Shown: positions 42,837-52,177, counted from the stretch's first letter. The stretch: DNA of 64,000 nucleotides from Serratia marcescens (GCF_006715005.1 NZ_VFMJ01000001.1:2976001-3040000); one strand, 5' to 3'. The notes: generated by a model from the sequence alone, not told the origin. Numbers and translations: made by a program.

Positions 42837-43862
42837 ATGATCGTTCTTTCGAACGTTTGCAAAACTTTTGACAGCACACAGGGCCGCGTCGTGGCGGTAG
42901 ACAACGTCAGTCTGGCGGTGGACGCCGGGCAAATTTACGGCATCATCGGCTACAGCGGCGCCGGCAAAAGCACGCTCATCCGCCTGCTTAACGGCCTGGA
43001 AACGCCCACCAGCGGCCGCATTGACGTAGGCGGCTTCGATATCGCCCGCGCCAAAGGCAGCCATCTGCGCCAGGCGCGCCTGAAAATCAGCATGGTGTTT
43101 CAGCACTTCAACCTGCTGTGGTCGCGCACCGTCAGCCAAAACATCGCTTTTTCCATGCAGATTGCCGGCGTGCCCAAGGCACAGATTGCGCCGCGCGTGG
43201 CGGAACTGATCGCGCTGGTCGGCCTGCAGGGGCGCGAAAACGCCTATCCGTCGCAACTCAGCGGCGGCCAGAAACAGCGCGTCGGCATCGCCCGCGCGCT
43301 GGCCAATAACCCGAGCGTGCTGCTGTGCGACGAGGCCACCTCGGCGCTCGATCCGCAAACCACCGACGCCATTCTCGACCTGCTGCTGGACATCAATCGT
43401 CAGCTGAAATTGACCATCGTGCTGATCACCCACGAGATGCACGTGGTGCGCAAAATCTGCCACCGCGTGGCGGTAATGGAAAACGGCCGCATCGTCGAAG
43501 AAGGCCCGGTGCTCGACGTGTTCACCCGGCCACAGCAGCCGATCACCCGGCAGTTCGTCAAGCAGGTGTCGCAGTATGCGGACACGGAAGAGAGCTTCAA
43601 TCCGCTGCTCACCGCTCATCTGCCGGGGGCGATTTTCAAGCTGACCTTCGTGGGCGTGCAAACCCATCAGGCGGTGATCTCCGAAGTGATCCGGCGCTAC
43701 GCCCTGACCGTCAACATTCTGCACGGCAAGATCAGCCACACCCTCAACGGTTCGTTCGGCGAACTGTACATTCACGCCGAAGGCAACGAACAACAAGTCG
43801 CCGACATGCTCAGCCTGCTGCACGAAAGAGATATCGCCGTCGAGGTTATCCAACATGATTGA
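42837..43862 (+). CDS. metN: Methionine-type ABC transporter ATP-binding protein MetN
   Basis: 341 residues. Walker [10 protein letters not shown], signature [15 protein letters not shown] and Walker [13 protein letters not shown] are present. A C-terminal NIL ligand-sensing domain (about 265-341, [21 protein letters not shown]) gives feedback inhibition by the imported substrate in MetN. An AAGGAT RBS precedes the ATG. It overlaps metI by eight bases. Confidence 0.9.
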   Translation: MIVLSNVCKTFDSTQGRVVAVDNVSLAVDAGQIYGIIGYSGAGKSTLIRLLNGLETPTSGRIDVGGFDIARAKGSHLRQARLKISMVFQHFNLLWSRTVSQNIAFSMQIAGVPKAQIAPRVAELIALVGLQGRENAYPSQLSGGQKQRVGIARALANNPSVLLCDEATSALDPQTTDAILDLLLDINRQLKLTIVLITHEMHVVRKICHRVAVMENGRIVEEGPVLDVFTRPQQPITRQFVKQVSQYADTEESFNPLLTAHLPGAIFKLTFVGVQTHQAVISEVIRRYALTVNILHGKISHTLNGSFGELYIHAEGNEQQVADMLSLLHERDIAVEVIQHD

Positions 43863-44523
43863 ATCCCTGTTCCCCCACCTGCGTCTGGACCAACTGTGGG
43901 ACGCCACCTGGGAAACGCTGTACATGACCGGCATCGCCGGTTTGGCCACACTGGTGCTGGGCATCGTGCTCGGCGTGCTGCTGTTTTTAACCTCGAAGGG
44001 CCAGCTGCTGCAGAACCGGGCGGTCTACTCGCTGATCTCGGTACTGGTCAACGTCTTCCGCTCTATCCCGTTCATCATTCTGATCGTGCTGCTGATCCCG
44101 TTCACCAAGTCGCTGATCGGCACCATTCTCGGCGCGGATGCCGCCCTGCCGGCGTTGATCGTCGGCGCGGCGCCGTTCTACGCCCGGCTGGTAGAGATCG
44201 CGCTGCGCGAGGTCGACAAAGGGGTGATCGAGGCGGCGCGCTCGATGGGCGCCAAAAACCGCACCCTGATTTTCCGCGTATTGCTGCCGGAGAGCTCGCC
44301 GGCGCTGGTTTCCGGCATCACCGTCACCCTGATCGCGCTGGTGAGCTACACCGCGATGGCCGGGGTGATCGGCGCCGGTGGCCTGGGCAACCTGGCCTAT
44401 CTGGAAGGGTTCCAACGCAACCACAGTGACGTGACGCTGGTGGCGACGCTGACGATTCTGCTGATCGTTTTCGTCATTCAGTTCATTGGCGACACCCTGA
44501 CAAGAACGCTCGATAAACGTTAA
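43855..44523 (+). CDS. metI: Methionine-type ABC transporter permease MetI
   Basis: 222 residues with five hydrophobic helices and the EAA loop EAARSMGAKNRTLIFRVLLPE, a MetI hallmark. The start overlaps metN, so translation is coupled. It forms the membrane channel with MetN and the binding protein encoded next. Confidence 0.92.
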   Translation: MIESLFPHLRLDQLWDATWETLYMTGIAGLATLVLGIVLGVLLFLTSKGQLLQNRAVYSLISVLVNVFRSIPFIILIVLLIPFTKSLIGTILGADAALPALIVGAAPFYARLVEIALREVDKGVIEAARSMGAKNRTLIFRVLLPESSPALVSGITVTLIALVSYTAMAGVIGAGGLGNLAYLEGFQRNHSDVTLVATLTILLIVFVIQFIGDTLTRTLDKR

Positions 44524-44539
44524 TTAACCAAGGAAAACG

Positions 44540-45361
44540 ATGATGAAAAAGCACTTACTGATGTTGGCTTTCGCCTCCGTCGCTACCCTCGCCTCCTACG
44601 GTGCCGCCGCCGCGACCAAGCTGGTGGTCGGCGCCTCCAACGTGCCGCACGCCGAGATCCTCGAACAGGCCAAGCCGATACTGGCAAAGGAAGGCATCGA
44701 TCTGCAGATCAAGCGCTTCCAGGATTACATCCTGCCGAACACCGCCTTGGCCAGCCATGACATCGACGCCAACTACTTCCAGCACGTGCCTTACCTGAAC
44801 TCGGTGCTGAAAGACCACGCCGACGACAAGAGCTACGACTTCGTCAGCGCCGGTGCAATCCATATTGAGCCTATTGGCATTTATTCGAAAAAGTACAAGA
44901 GCCTGAAAGACCTGCCGGAAAACGGCAAAATCATCATGCGCGACGCGGTGGCGGAAGAAGGCCGTATCCTGTCAATTTTTGAACAGCAAGGCGTGATCAA
45001 GCTGAAACCAGGGGTGAGCAAGGTGGACGCGCGCATCGCCGACGTGGTGGAAAACCCGAAACACCTGAAGTTCCAGGCCAACGTTGAAGGCGCGCTGCTG
45101 CCGCAGATGTACAACAACGACGAAGGCGACGCGGTGGTGATCAACGCCAACTACGCCATCGACGCCGGGCTGAATCCGACCAAAGATCCGATCGCGGTCG
45201 AAAGCGGCGAAAACAACCCGTACGCCAACATCATCACCGTGCACAAAGCCGACGTGAACAAGCCGGAGATCGTGGCGCTGGTGAAGGTGTTGCACTCCAA
45301 GCCGATTCAGGACTTTATCCGCGAGAAATACCAGGGCGCGGTGATCCCGGTCAACCAGTAA
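44540..45361 (+). CDS. metQ: MetQ/NlpA-family substrate-binding protein without a lipobox
   Basis: 273 residues of the NlpA fold (LVVGASNVPHAEILEQAKPIL, LPNTALASHDIDANYFQHVPYL, NYAIDAGLNP). Usual MetQ is a lipoprotein, but here the signal sequence MMKKHLLMLAFASVATLASYGAAAA has no Cys, so a soluble periplasmic protein is predicted. Methionine is the likely substrate; a related amino acid is possible. This looks like an additional MetNIQ system; the housekeeping one would lie elsewhere. Confidence 0.85.
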   Translation: MMKKHLLMLAFASVATLASYGAAAATKLVVGASNVPHAEILEQAKPILAKEGIDLQIKRFQDYILPNTALASHDIDANYFQHVPYLNSVLKDHADDKSYDFVSAGAIHIEPIGIYSKKYKSLKDLPENGKIIMRDAVAEEGRILSIFEQQGVIKLKPGVSKVDARIADVVENPKHLKFQANVEGALLPQMYNNDEGDAVVINANYAIDAGLNPTKDPIAVESGENNPYANIITVHKADVNKPEIVALVKVLHSKPIQDFIREKYQGAVIPVNQ

Positions 45362-45371
45362 TGGGTTAAAT

Positions 45372-45398
45372 GGCCCGGTAAAAACCGGGCCTGTTGTT
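45372..45398 (+). terminator. Terminator of the metNIQ-type operon
   Basis: GGCCCGGT-AAAA-ACCGGGCC, an 8-bp stem, is followed by TGTTGTT. It lies between this operon and the convergent TetR gene. Confidence 0.8.
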
Positions 45399-46041
45399 AC
45401 ACCTTATTGCCAATCTGGCTGAGCCGCGGCCACACCAGCATCAGCGCCTCCAGCAACCGCAACAAATCGTCCCGGCTTGCCCCTTCTCGCGCCTGTACCG
45501 ACATGCCTTCAATGGTGCAAATCACGTATTTCGCCAGCAACGCGGTGTCGGTTTTCGCCAGCAATTCGCCCTGCTGCACCTTGCGGTCGAAGCAGACTTT
45601 CAGCGCCGCTTCCTGGGCATGATGTTTTTTGCGCAGCATCTGGGCGACGTCGTCGGAAGCCGACGACAGTGCCGCGGAGGCGCACACCATAAAGCAGCCG
45701 GAGGGGGTATCGGGATCGGTGAAGACCTGAACGGAAGAACGCACGTAGGCCTCGACGATCTCGGCCACCGGCACATCCTGTTCCAACAGCTGGTTGGTGC
45801 AGGTGGTGTATTTCTGCAGATAACGCTCCACCGCCGCGCGGAACATCCCTTCCTTGTTGCCGAACTCCGCATACAGCGTCGGTGCCTTGGCGCCGGTCAC
45901 TTCCACCAGATCGGCCAACGAGGTGGCTTCATAACCGTGCCGCCAGAACAGATCGAGCGCGCTTTCCAGCGCCCGGTCGCGATCAAATTGTTTTGGTCTG
46001 CCACGGCTTTTCTTGCCGCAGACCGCTTCATTGATGCTCAT
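45397..46041 (-). CDS. TetR-family repressor
   Basis: 214 residues from the ATG at 46041 (GAGAGG upstream). The HTH is canonical: FDRDRALESALDLFWRHGYEATSLADLVEVTGAKAPTLYAEFGNKE. The remainder is the helical ligand domain, with a CFMVCASAAL segment. It is divergent from two DUF1471 genes. The motif TTAACGATC lies in its own promoter and, in inverted or variant form, twice more near each DUF1471 promoter, so it probably represses all three. Confidence 0.9.
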   Translation of the reverse strand: MSINEAVCGKKSRGRPKQFDRDRALESALDLFWRHGYEATSLADLVEVTGAKAPTLYAEFGNKEGMFRAAVERYLQKYTTCTNQLLEQDVPVAEIVEAYVRSSVQVFTDPDTPSGCFMVCASAALSSASDDVAQMLRKKHHAQEAALKVCFDRKVQQGELLAKTDTALLAKYVICTIEGMSVQAREGASRDDLLRLLEALMLVWPRLSQIGNKV

Positions 46042-46086
46042 CGTTCCTCTCCTATCCCGCTCCACGGCAGGCTTAGCACAAATAAC

Positions 46087-46156
46087 TTAACGATCATTAT
46101 AAAAAAATATTGCGCGCTCGTCGAGAACCGATTAGCATTTAGTTATCGATCGTTAA
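46087..46156 (+). promoter_or_regulatory. Promoter 1 and TetR-type operators upstream of the first DUF1471 gene
   Basis: TTAACGATCATTAT (46087-46100), TTGCGC (46110-46115), a 17-base spacer and TAGCAT (46133-46138), then TTATCGATCGTTAA (46143-46156) just after the -10. Two related motifs 56 bases apart bracket the promoter, and the left one also lies in the tetR promoter. Confidence 0.7.
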
Positions 46157-46217
46157 GATAAATTAGCGAACCGGATTAAAACCCTCTATTCACCGTTATC
46201 GGAAAGGAATTAACATT

Positions 46218-46475
46218 ATGAAAAGCTTAAAATTAACCTTAGCAGCCCTCACTCTGGCCAGCGTTTCCTTCGGCAGCTTCGCCGCTGATTTAGTCCAGCA
46301 TCAACCGGCAGACCAGCAGAAAGTCGGCGTCATTACCGTCAGCGGCGCATCCGACTTGACCTCACTGGAAAGCAGCCTGGCTGCCAAAGCCGATCAGGCC
46401 GGTGCCAAATCCTTCCGCATCACCAGCGCCGGCGGTAACAACCAGCTGCACGGCACTGCAGAAATATATCAATAA
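46218..46475 (+). CDS. DUF1471 (BhsA/McbA/YdgH-like) periplasmic protein 1
   Basis: 85 residues with a Sec signal (MKSLKLTLAALTLASVSFGSFA, cleavage after AFA/A-type site near residue 22). The DUF1471 core is VGVITVSGASDLTSLES with KADQAGAKSFRITSAGGNN and the ending LHGTAEIYQ. The E. coli relatives BhsA/McbA are stress-induced envelope proteins influencing biofilm. It is a close paralogue of the next gene. Confidence 0.9.
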   Translation: MKSLKLTLAALTLASVSFGSFAADLVQHQPADQQKVGVITVSGASDLTSLESSLAAKADQAGAKSFRITSAGGNNQLHGTAEIYQ

Positions 46476-46541
46476 CAACGTATTAGGCCAACTGATTGCC
46501 TGTCCTTTTGCTCACAACGCCAGGGCGTAAAAAAAAATTAA

Positions 46542-46610
46542 TTAACGAGCATTAAAAAAATACTTGCAATCTGTCAAACCGGCCTCTAACATTAAATTAT
46601 CGATCGTTAA
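46542..46610 (+). promoter_or_regulatory. Promoter 2 and TetR-type operators upstream of the second DUF1471 gene
   Basis: TTAACGAGCATTA (46542-46554), TTGCAA (46564-46569), a 17-base spacer and TAACAT (46587-46592), then TTATCGATCGTTAA (46597-46610). The arrangement and spacing copy promoter 1, so promoter and gene were duplicated together. Confidence 0.75.
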
Positions 46611-46668
46611 TTAATTTAACGACCTTACCAAACAGACATTGTAAAGAACACAGATAGGAAATAAGACC

Positions 46669-46926
46669 ATGAAAAACCTGAAAATGACCATCGCTGCCAT
46701 CGCACTGGCTTCCGTCTCCTTCGGCAGCTTCGCCGCCGAACTGGTGAACGCACAACCCGCCGACCTGCAAAAAGCCGGCGTCGTTACCGTCAGCGGTGCG
46801 TCTGACCTGAGCAGCCTGGAAAACAAACTGGCAGCCAAAGCCGACGCGGCGGGCGCAAAATCCTTCCAGATCATCGCCACCACCGGTGACAATAAACTGC
46901 ACGGTACCGCGATCATCTACAATTAA
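46669..46926 (+). CDS. DUF1471 (BhsA/McbA/YdgH-like) periplasmic protein 2
   Basis: 85 residues, about two thirds identical to the upstream copy by eye. The signal is MKNLKMTIAAIALASVSFGSFA, the core GVVTVSGASDLSSLENKLAAKADAAGAKSF and the end KLHGTAIIYN. It has its own promoter and operator and a following terminator, so it can be expressed separately from the first copy. Confidence 0.92.
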   Translation: MKNLKMTIAAIALASVSFGSFAAELVNAQPADLQKAGVVTVSGASDLSSLENKLAAKADAAGAKSFQIIATTGDNKLHGTAIIYN

Positions 46927-46948
46927 TGGCCAGATAGGCAATCGTGCA

Positions 46949-46974
46949 AAAGGGCGGCTCAGGCCGCCTTTTGT
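46949..46974 (+). terminator. Terminator after the second DUF1471 gene
   Basis: A 10-pair stem (AAAGGGCGGC / GCCGCCTTTT, one G-T pair) with a 4-base loop, followed by a T/G-rich tail. Confidence 0.85.
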
Positions 46975-47040
46975 TTGTTTTGACGCCAACATTCTGTTGT
47001 AAGCTTGTAGCCACCTTTTCTTGCTGAGCCGAGCAACGCC

Positions 47041-47916
47041 ATGACTCCCCTGCTGTTTCACAAATATCACGGCCTGGGCAACGACTACCTGATATGCCAG
47101 CGTTCGGTCGCCGATCGTCTGAGCCAGGAACAGATCCGCCTGCTGTGCCACCCGCATTACGGCATCGGTTCCGACGGCCTGCTGATCGACAGCGGCGACG
47201 CCGTCAATCCCACCCTGCGCATCATCAACCCGGACGGCTCCGAAGCGGAGAAAAGCGGCAACGGCCTGCGTATCTACGCGCGGTATCTGTTCGACAGCGA
47301 GCGCGTGGGGCATCAGCCGTTTCTGGTGCACACCGCCGGCGGCGACGTGCGTTGCCAAGTGGCGGAAGACGCGCATCAGATAACCGTGGAGATGGGGCGC
47401 GCCAATTTTAGCCCGGCGGCGCTGCCGGCCTTGATCGATCTGCCGGAGGCGCTGAACTATCCGCTGCCCCTGATGGAAGAGACGTTATGCGTTTCGCTGG
47501 TGTCAATGGGCAACCCGCACTGCGTAGTGCCGGTGGAAAAACTGGATCTGGCGCAGGTGCATCGGCTCGGACCGCAGATTGAGCGCCATCCGCTGTTCCC
47601 GAAACGCACCAATGTACAACTGGTAGAAGTGGTCGATCGCCAGACGCTGCGTATCGGCATCTGGGAGCGCGGCGCCGGCTTTACCCTCGCCTCCGGCAGC
47701 AGCAGCTGCGCCGCCGCCAGCGTGATGCGCAAGTTGGGACGAGTCGGCGATCGGGTTAGCGTACGGATGCCGGGCGGCGAACTGCAGATCGCCTTCAGCG
47801 GCGATTTTCAGGTCAGCATGCGCGGACCGGTGCATAAAATCGCCACCCTGACGCTGGACGAAGATTGTTTTGCCGGCGGCGCGGGGCTGTTTACGGGATC
47901 CACCCCAGCAGCCTGA
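47041..47916 (+). CDS. Diaminopimelate epimerase-like protein lacking both catalytic cysteines
   Basis: 291 residues following DapF throughout (FHKYHGLGNDYLI, NPDGSEAEKSGNGLRIYARYL, VSMGNPHCVVPVEKLD, ERGAGFTLASGSSSCAA). In DapF the two catalytic residues are Cys in CGNG (E. coli Cys73) and in CGSG (Cys217). Here they are Ser72 (KSGNG) and Ser218 (ASGSS), and the ERGAGET Glu is replaced by Phe. A normal DAP epimerase is therefore unlikely; another isomerase or a binding role is possible. The gene overlaps the convergent transporter gene by 26 bases. Confidence 0.85.
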   Translation: MTPLLFHKYHGLGNDYLICQRSVADRLSQEQIRLLCHPHYGIGSDGLLIDSGDAVNPTLRIINPDGSEAEKSGNGLRIYARYLFDSERVGHQPFLVHTAGGDVRCQVAEDAHQITVEMGRANFSPAALPALIDLPEALNYPLPLMEETLCVSLVSMGNPHCVVPVEKLDLAQVHRLGPQIERHPLFPKRTNVQLVEVVDRQTLRIGIWERGAGFTLASGSSSCAAASVMRKLGRVGDRVSVRMPGGELQIAFSGDFQVSMRGPVHKIATLTLDEDCFAGGAGLFTGSTPAA

Positions 47917-49189
47917 ACCACAGATAATCCAACGGCACCAGCAGTGCGAAGCTGAGCGCGGCCAACAGCAGGCACAGCTTCAGCCCTTCTCGCGCCGGTA
48001 CTTTGCCCATCCCCATTGCCACCACGATCGGCGAGGCCTGATACGGCAGCAGCGGCGTGGCATAACCGATCACCTGGGTCATCAACACCGTCAGCAGCGG
48101 CAGGCCGCTGCCTGCGGACAGCGCCTGTGCCAGCGGGGTAAACAGCGCCGGCACGCCGTTGGCGGTCACCACGAAATTCAGCAACGCGGTGATCCCCACC
48201 AGCGAACCGAATGCGGTGAACGGCTTACCGTGCAGATCCGGCATCATCGCCAGCAGCGCACCGCCCAGCCGATCGCCAAGGCCGGAGTGGCTGACCAGCG
48301 CGGTCAGCCCCAGGATCCCCGCCACGTAAATGCAGGTGCGCACGTTAACCCCGGCGGCGAACTGCTCACCGTTGAGAAAACCGATACGCGGCAGCAGGCA
48401 GACGCAGGCCGCCGCCAACCCGATCCAGGCGGGAGCGATGCCGTGCCAGCTGTCGGACATCCACAGCAACACCGTAATGCCCAACAGCGCGATCAGCCGC
48501 CACTCGGCGGCGCTGAGCGGCGTTTGCCCCGCCTCGGCCACCACCGGTTGCGGCCGCGCACGGAACAGGCCGCAGATGCATAGCGTCAATAACGCGCCTT
48601 TGGCCAACCCGAGCACCGGGGCATGCAACAGCAGATAAGAGAGATAAGCGAAGTGGCTGCCGTAGGCGCTTTCCGCCGCGCCGCTCATCACCAGGTTGGG
48701 CACGTTGGCCGGCAAAATGCTGGCGGAGAGCTGGAAGGTGCCGAACCCCACCGCCAGCGCCAAACCTATGCGGCCGCGCGTGCCTTCCGCCAGACCGGCG
48801 CGATCGGCCAATGCCATGACGATCGGCATCAGCAGCGTAATGCGCCCCATGTTGGAGGGCATGACAAACGCCAGCGCGTAGCTTATCGCCACCACGCCGC
48901 CCACCAGACGGGGCCAGGAACCGGCCAGGTGCGGCAAGAGCCGGTTGGCCAGGCGATCCGCCAAGCCGGTGCTGCGGATGGCGGTGCCCAGCACGAAGCC
49001 GCTGAGCACCAGCCAGAATGCGGAAGACGCGAAACCGGAAAAGGTCACCGCGGCGGGCGCCAGCTGCAACACCATCACCGCCGCAAAGAACAGCAGCGCG
49101 ACCAAATACTCCGGTAAGCGGGCACTGGCCCATAGCGCGATGACCACCAGCGTGACCAGCGCAGACAGCGCCATCGGATCCGCCAACAT
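47891..49189 (-). CDS. SLC13/DASS-type anion transporter
   Basis: 432 residues with about eleven to twelve hydrophobic helices and the two repeated re-entrant hallmarks of the SLC13/ArsB-NhaD superfamily (AFVMPSNMGRITLLMPIVMAL and TANGVPALFTPLAQAL). A dicarboxylate or sulphate-type anion substrate is likely but not readable. Its C-terminal end overlaps the DapF-like gene tail to tail; a MarR-GNAT gene lies upstream on the same strand. Confidence 0.85.
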   Translation of the reverse strand: MLADPMALSALVTLVVIALWASARLPEYLVALLFFAAVMVLQLAPAAVTFSGFASSAFWLVLSGFVLGTAIRSTGLADRLANRLLPHLAGSWPRLVGGVVAISYALAFVMPSNMGRITLLMPIVMALADRAGLAEGTRGRIGLALAVGFGTFQLSASILPANVPNLVMSGAAESAYGSHFAYLSYLLLHAPVLGLAKGALLTLCICGLFRARPQPVVAEAGQTPLSAAEWRLIALLGITVLLWMSDSWHGIAPAWIGLAAACVCLLPRIGFLNGEQFAAGVNVRTCIYVAGILGLTALVSHSGLGDRLGGALLAMMPDLHGKPFTAFGSLVGITALLNFVVTANGVPALFTPLAQALSAGSGLPLLTVLMTQVIGYATPLLPYQASPIVVAMGMGKVPAREGLKLCLLLAALSFALLVPLDYLWFRLLGWIP

Positions 49190-49274
49190 AGTTTTCCTCC
49201 CTGATAAAACGTTGTGATTGTTATCAAACGGTTAACAGGGTGACACAAGGCGCGGGCGCTAACCTTGAAACCGC

Positions 49275-50204
49275 TCACATATCGTCGTTCTGCAAATTTT
49301 TCAGCATGCACACATTACAGCCGTGGTGGCCGGTATTGCCGCGCCGTTCCGTCAGCAGCGTGAAACCCAGCGCGTAATACAGCCCAATCGCCTCTTTCAA
49401 CTGTTCGGTGGTTTCCAGATAGCAGTAGCGATACCCTGCCGCCCGCGCCGCCTTCAGCACCTGCACCACCATATAGCGCGCCATGCCCAACCCACGCACA
49501 CCGGGTTTGAAGAACAGTTTTTGCAGTTCGCAATAGCCGGGCTCTTCGCCCGCCAGCGGCGCCATGCCGACGCCCCCCACCACCTGCCCGTCCCGCTCCA
49601 GCACCCAGTAGCGGCCACCGTTGTCCCGATACAGGCCGGTCAGCCGATCGAGATCCGGATCGTGCAGGCTGACCCCTTCCATCTTGTCCATGCCATACTC
49701 GCGCAACACGTCGCGAATGATCGCCGCCATCGCCGCATCGTCGCGCGCGGCAATCGGCCGCACCCGCAGGTTGGCGTCGCGCTGTTTGCGCGCGCTGCGC
49801 AGCGCCGCGGTCATCTTTTTCATCGCCGCAGTGGTACTCGCCAGCTCATCGTCGTCCAACTGCGCCAGCGCCGCCTGCATAAAACCGTCGGCGTCGCTCT
49901 CGATGCCGGCCAGCGCCTTACCGCCCTTTTTACTCAGCCGATGCAGGTTGTGCCGCTTGTCATCCGGATGATCCACCGTTTCTATCACGCCGGCGGCCAC
50001 CAGGCTGCGCAGCGCCCGGCTGGCGCTGGCCTTGTCGATGCAAAGCCGGGCGGCCAGCTCGGTGACGCCCAGCGGCTGCTCGCTGACTTCGATCATCAGA
50101 TGGATCTGCAGCGGCGAAAAGCGCGAGCCGTTGCTCTGCTTGTTCAACATGCCGAATTCTCTGACCAAACTGCGCGCCAATGCTCTGAAATCCCTGATGT
50201 TCAC
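49275..50204 (-). CDS. MarR-type HTH fused to a GNAT acetyltransferase
   Basis: 309 residues. Residues 1-145 are a MarR winged helix (LGVTELAARLCIDKASASRALRSL, HPDDKRHNLHRLSKKG). Residues 150-305 are GNAT (ELQKLFFKPGVRGLGMARYMV with the acetyl-CoA loop, LKEAIGLYYALGF). Such fusions occur widely; the acetylated target is unknown. The gene precedes the SLC13 gene by 85 bases on the same strand. Confidence 0.88.
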   Translation of the reverse strand: MNIRDFRALARSLVREFGMLNKQSNGSRFSPLQIHLMIEVSEQPLGVTELAARLCIDKASASRALRSLVAAGVIETVDHPDDKRHNLHRLSKKGGKALAGIESDADGFMQAALAQLDDDELASTTAAMKKMTAALRSARKQRDANLRVRPIAARDDAAMAAIIRDVLREYGMDKMEGVSLHDPDLDRLTGLYRDNGGRYWVLERDGQVVGGVGMAPLAGEEPGYCELQKLFFKPGVRGLGMARYMVVQVLKAARAAGYRYCYLETTEQLKEAIGLYYALGFTLLTERRGNTGHHGCNVCMLKNLQNDDM

Positions 50205-50680
50205 GGCGTTATGCTCCCCTGTACTTCCACCTTCACGCTGCGTTGGATGGATTATTGGTTGATAGTGTTACCTAATTTAGAACATAACGATAACGCATAA
50301 ACAATTGCGAATGAATAACCAACGGGGCATCTGAATATGTCAAAACATTTCATTAACCAGAATTTAAAACCATTTAATTTATTATTTTAAAAACTTAAAC
50401 CCAAATTAATATTTAAAATTAAAATAAAAAACCAATGAAAATGGGAGTAAAAACATCAAAATTTGACAGAACAAAAAATAAAGCAAATATCTATTTGAAA
50501 AATAATTAATAAAAACTAAAACGTGAAAACTTGATAGCAGCAACTTAATCGCTATCCCGTCAATATCGGTTACATATTTACGCCTGCCTTCGCGCGCCTC
50601 CCTGCGCCATTGTCCCTTTTGCCAAAAGTAGCCCATGCTTTAACTGCTCCTCTCCTTCTGGCTAACCGGGACGCTGGCTC
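50205..50680. other. 475-bp AT-rich gene-free region between MarR-GNAT and amyA
   Basis: The stretch from about 50280 to 50570 is dominated by A/T runs, far below the roughly 60% GC of the neighbourhood. A 76-codon minus-strand frame here has unusual composition and no RBS, so I do not call it a gene. It probably holds the amyA promoter and could bind H-NS. Confidence 0.7.
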
Positions 50681-52171
50681 ATGACGAAAAAAACCACCCT
50701 GCTGCAATTCTTCCATTGGTACTACCCCGACGGCGGCAAACTGTGGCAGGAGGCCGCCGAGCGCGCCCCGCACCTCGCCGAACTGGGCATTACCGACCTG
50801 TGGCTGCCCCCTGCCTGCAAGGGCGCTTCCGGCGGTTACTCCGTCGGCTACGATACTTACGATCTGTTCGATCTGGGCGAATTTGACCAGAAAGGCAGCG
50901 TGGCCACCAAATACGGCGACAAAGCGGCGCTCGAACACGCCGCCACGACACTGCGCGAACACGGCGTGGGGGTACTCTACGACGTGGTGTTCAATCACAA
51001 GCTCGGCGCGGACGAAAAAGAACAGGTACACGTGTTCAAGGTGGACGCCAACAACCGCAACGACATCGACGACCAGGGCTTCGACGCGCTGGCCTACACC
51101 CGCTTCACCTTTCCCGGCCGCCAGGGCGTGCATTCCGAGTTTATCTGGGATTACACATGCTTCAGCGGCGTCGACTACGTTGAGCAGCCGGACGACAAAG
51201 GGGTGTTCAAAATCGCCAACGACTATGGCGACGACGGCTGGAACGATCAGGTCGACGACGAAAAAGGCAACTACGACTATCTGATGGGCGCCGACGTGGA
51301 GTTCCGCAATGCCGCCGTGACGGAGGAGCTCAAATACTGGGCGCGCTGGCTGTTGGAAAGCCTGCCGTGCGACGGCTTCCGTCTGGACGCCGCCAAACAC
51401 ATTCCCGCCTGGTTCTTCAAAGAGTGGGCGGATCACGTGCGCGACAGCGCGCAGCGCGACCTGTTTATCGTTGCCGAATACTGGTCGCACGATCTCGGCG
51501 CGCTGCAACAATACATCGAGTTGGTGGACGGCAAGGTGATGCTGTTCGACGTAGCGCTGCACCTGAAGTTTCATCAGGCGTCGAAACAGGGCGACGGCTT
51601 CGACATGGCGCAGATCTTCACCGATACCCTGACCGCCGCCGATCCGGCCCACGCGGTGACGCTGGTCGCCAACCACGATACCCAGCCGCTGCAATCGCTG
51701 GAGGCGCCGGTGGAACCCTGGTTCAAACCGCTGGCCTACGCGCTGATCCTGCTGCGCGAACAGGGCGTGCCCTGCGTGTTTTACCCCGACCTGTATGGCG
51801 CCAGCTACCGCGACAAGGGGCGCGACGGCGGCGAGTACCAGATTGACATGCCGGCGATCCCGGAGCTGGAGAAGCTGATCGCCGCCCGCCAGCGTTTCGC
51901 CAACGGCCCGCAAACCGACTACTTCGATGACAGCCACTGCGTGGCCTTCAGCCGCGCCGGCACCGCCGAGGCCCCCGGCTGCGTGGTGGTGCTGACCAAC
52001 GGCGGCGAGAGCGGCAAGACCGTCGCGCTGGGCGCCGATTTGGCGCACACCGCCTGGCGCGATTTCCTCGGCAACCGTCAGGAGGAAATCACCACCGACG
52101 ACCAGGGCAGCGCCCATTTCCCGGTCAACGCCGGCAGCGTCAGCGTCTGGGTGCCGGCCGCCAGCCTGTGA
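50681..52171 (+). CDS. amyA: Cytoplasmic alpha-amylase AmyA (GH13)
   Basis: 496 residues without a signal peptide. The GH13 motifs are DVVFNHK (about 101-107), GFRLDAAKH with nucleophile Asp236, IVAEYW with the acid/base Glu266, and VANHDTQP with Asp333. The first residues [18 protein letters not shown] match E. coli AmyA. It cleaves alpha-1,4-glucans inside the cell. Confidence 0.93.
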   Translation: MTKKTTLLQFFHWYYPDGGKLWQEAAERAPHLAELGITDLWLPPACKGASGGYSVGYDTYDLFDLGEFDQKGSVATKYGDKAALEHAATTLREHGVGVLYDVVFNHKLGADEKEQVHVFKVDANNRNDIDDQGFDALAYTRFTFPGRQGVHSEFIWDYTCFSGVDYVEQPDDKGVFKIANDYGDDGWNDQVDDEKGNYDYLMGADVEFRNAAVTEELKYWARWLLESLPCDGFRLDAAKHIPAWFFKEWADHVRDSAQRDLFIVAEYWSHDLGALQQYIELVDGKVMLFDVALHLKFHQASKQGDGFDMAQIFTDTLTAADPAHAVTLVANHDTQPLQSLEAPVEPWFKPLAYALILLREQGVPCVFYPDLYGASYRDKGRDGGEYQIDMPAIPELEKLIAARQRFANGPQTDYFDDSHCVAFSRAGTAEAPGCVVVLTNGGESGKTVALGADLAHTAWRDFLGNRQEEITTDDQGSAHFPVNAGSVSVWVPAASL

Positions 52172-52177
52172 GTACCC

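Noticed and set aside
42659-42904. An 81-codon minus-strand frame over the metN leader
   Set aside because: No RBS, no recognisable domain, and it overlaps the metN start; the region is better explained as a 5' leader.
50406-50636. A 76-codon minus-strand frame in the AT-rich gap, ending in hydrophobic residues
   Set aside because: The hydrophobic look comes from A/T-rich codons (Phe, Leu, Tyr); there is no RBS and its start lies across the amyA RBS region.
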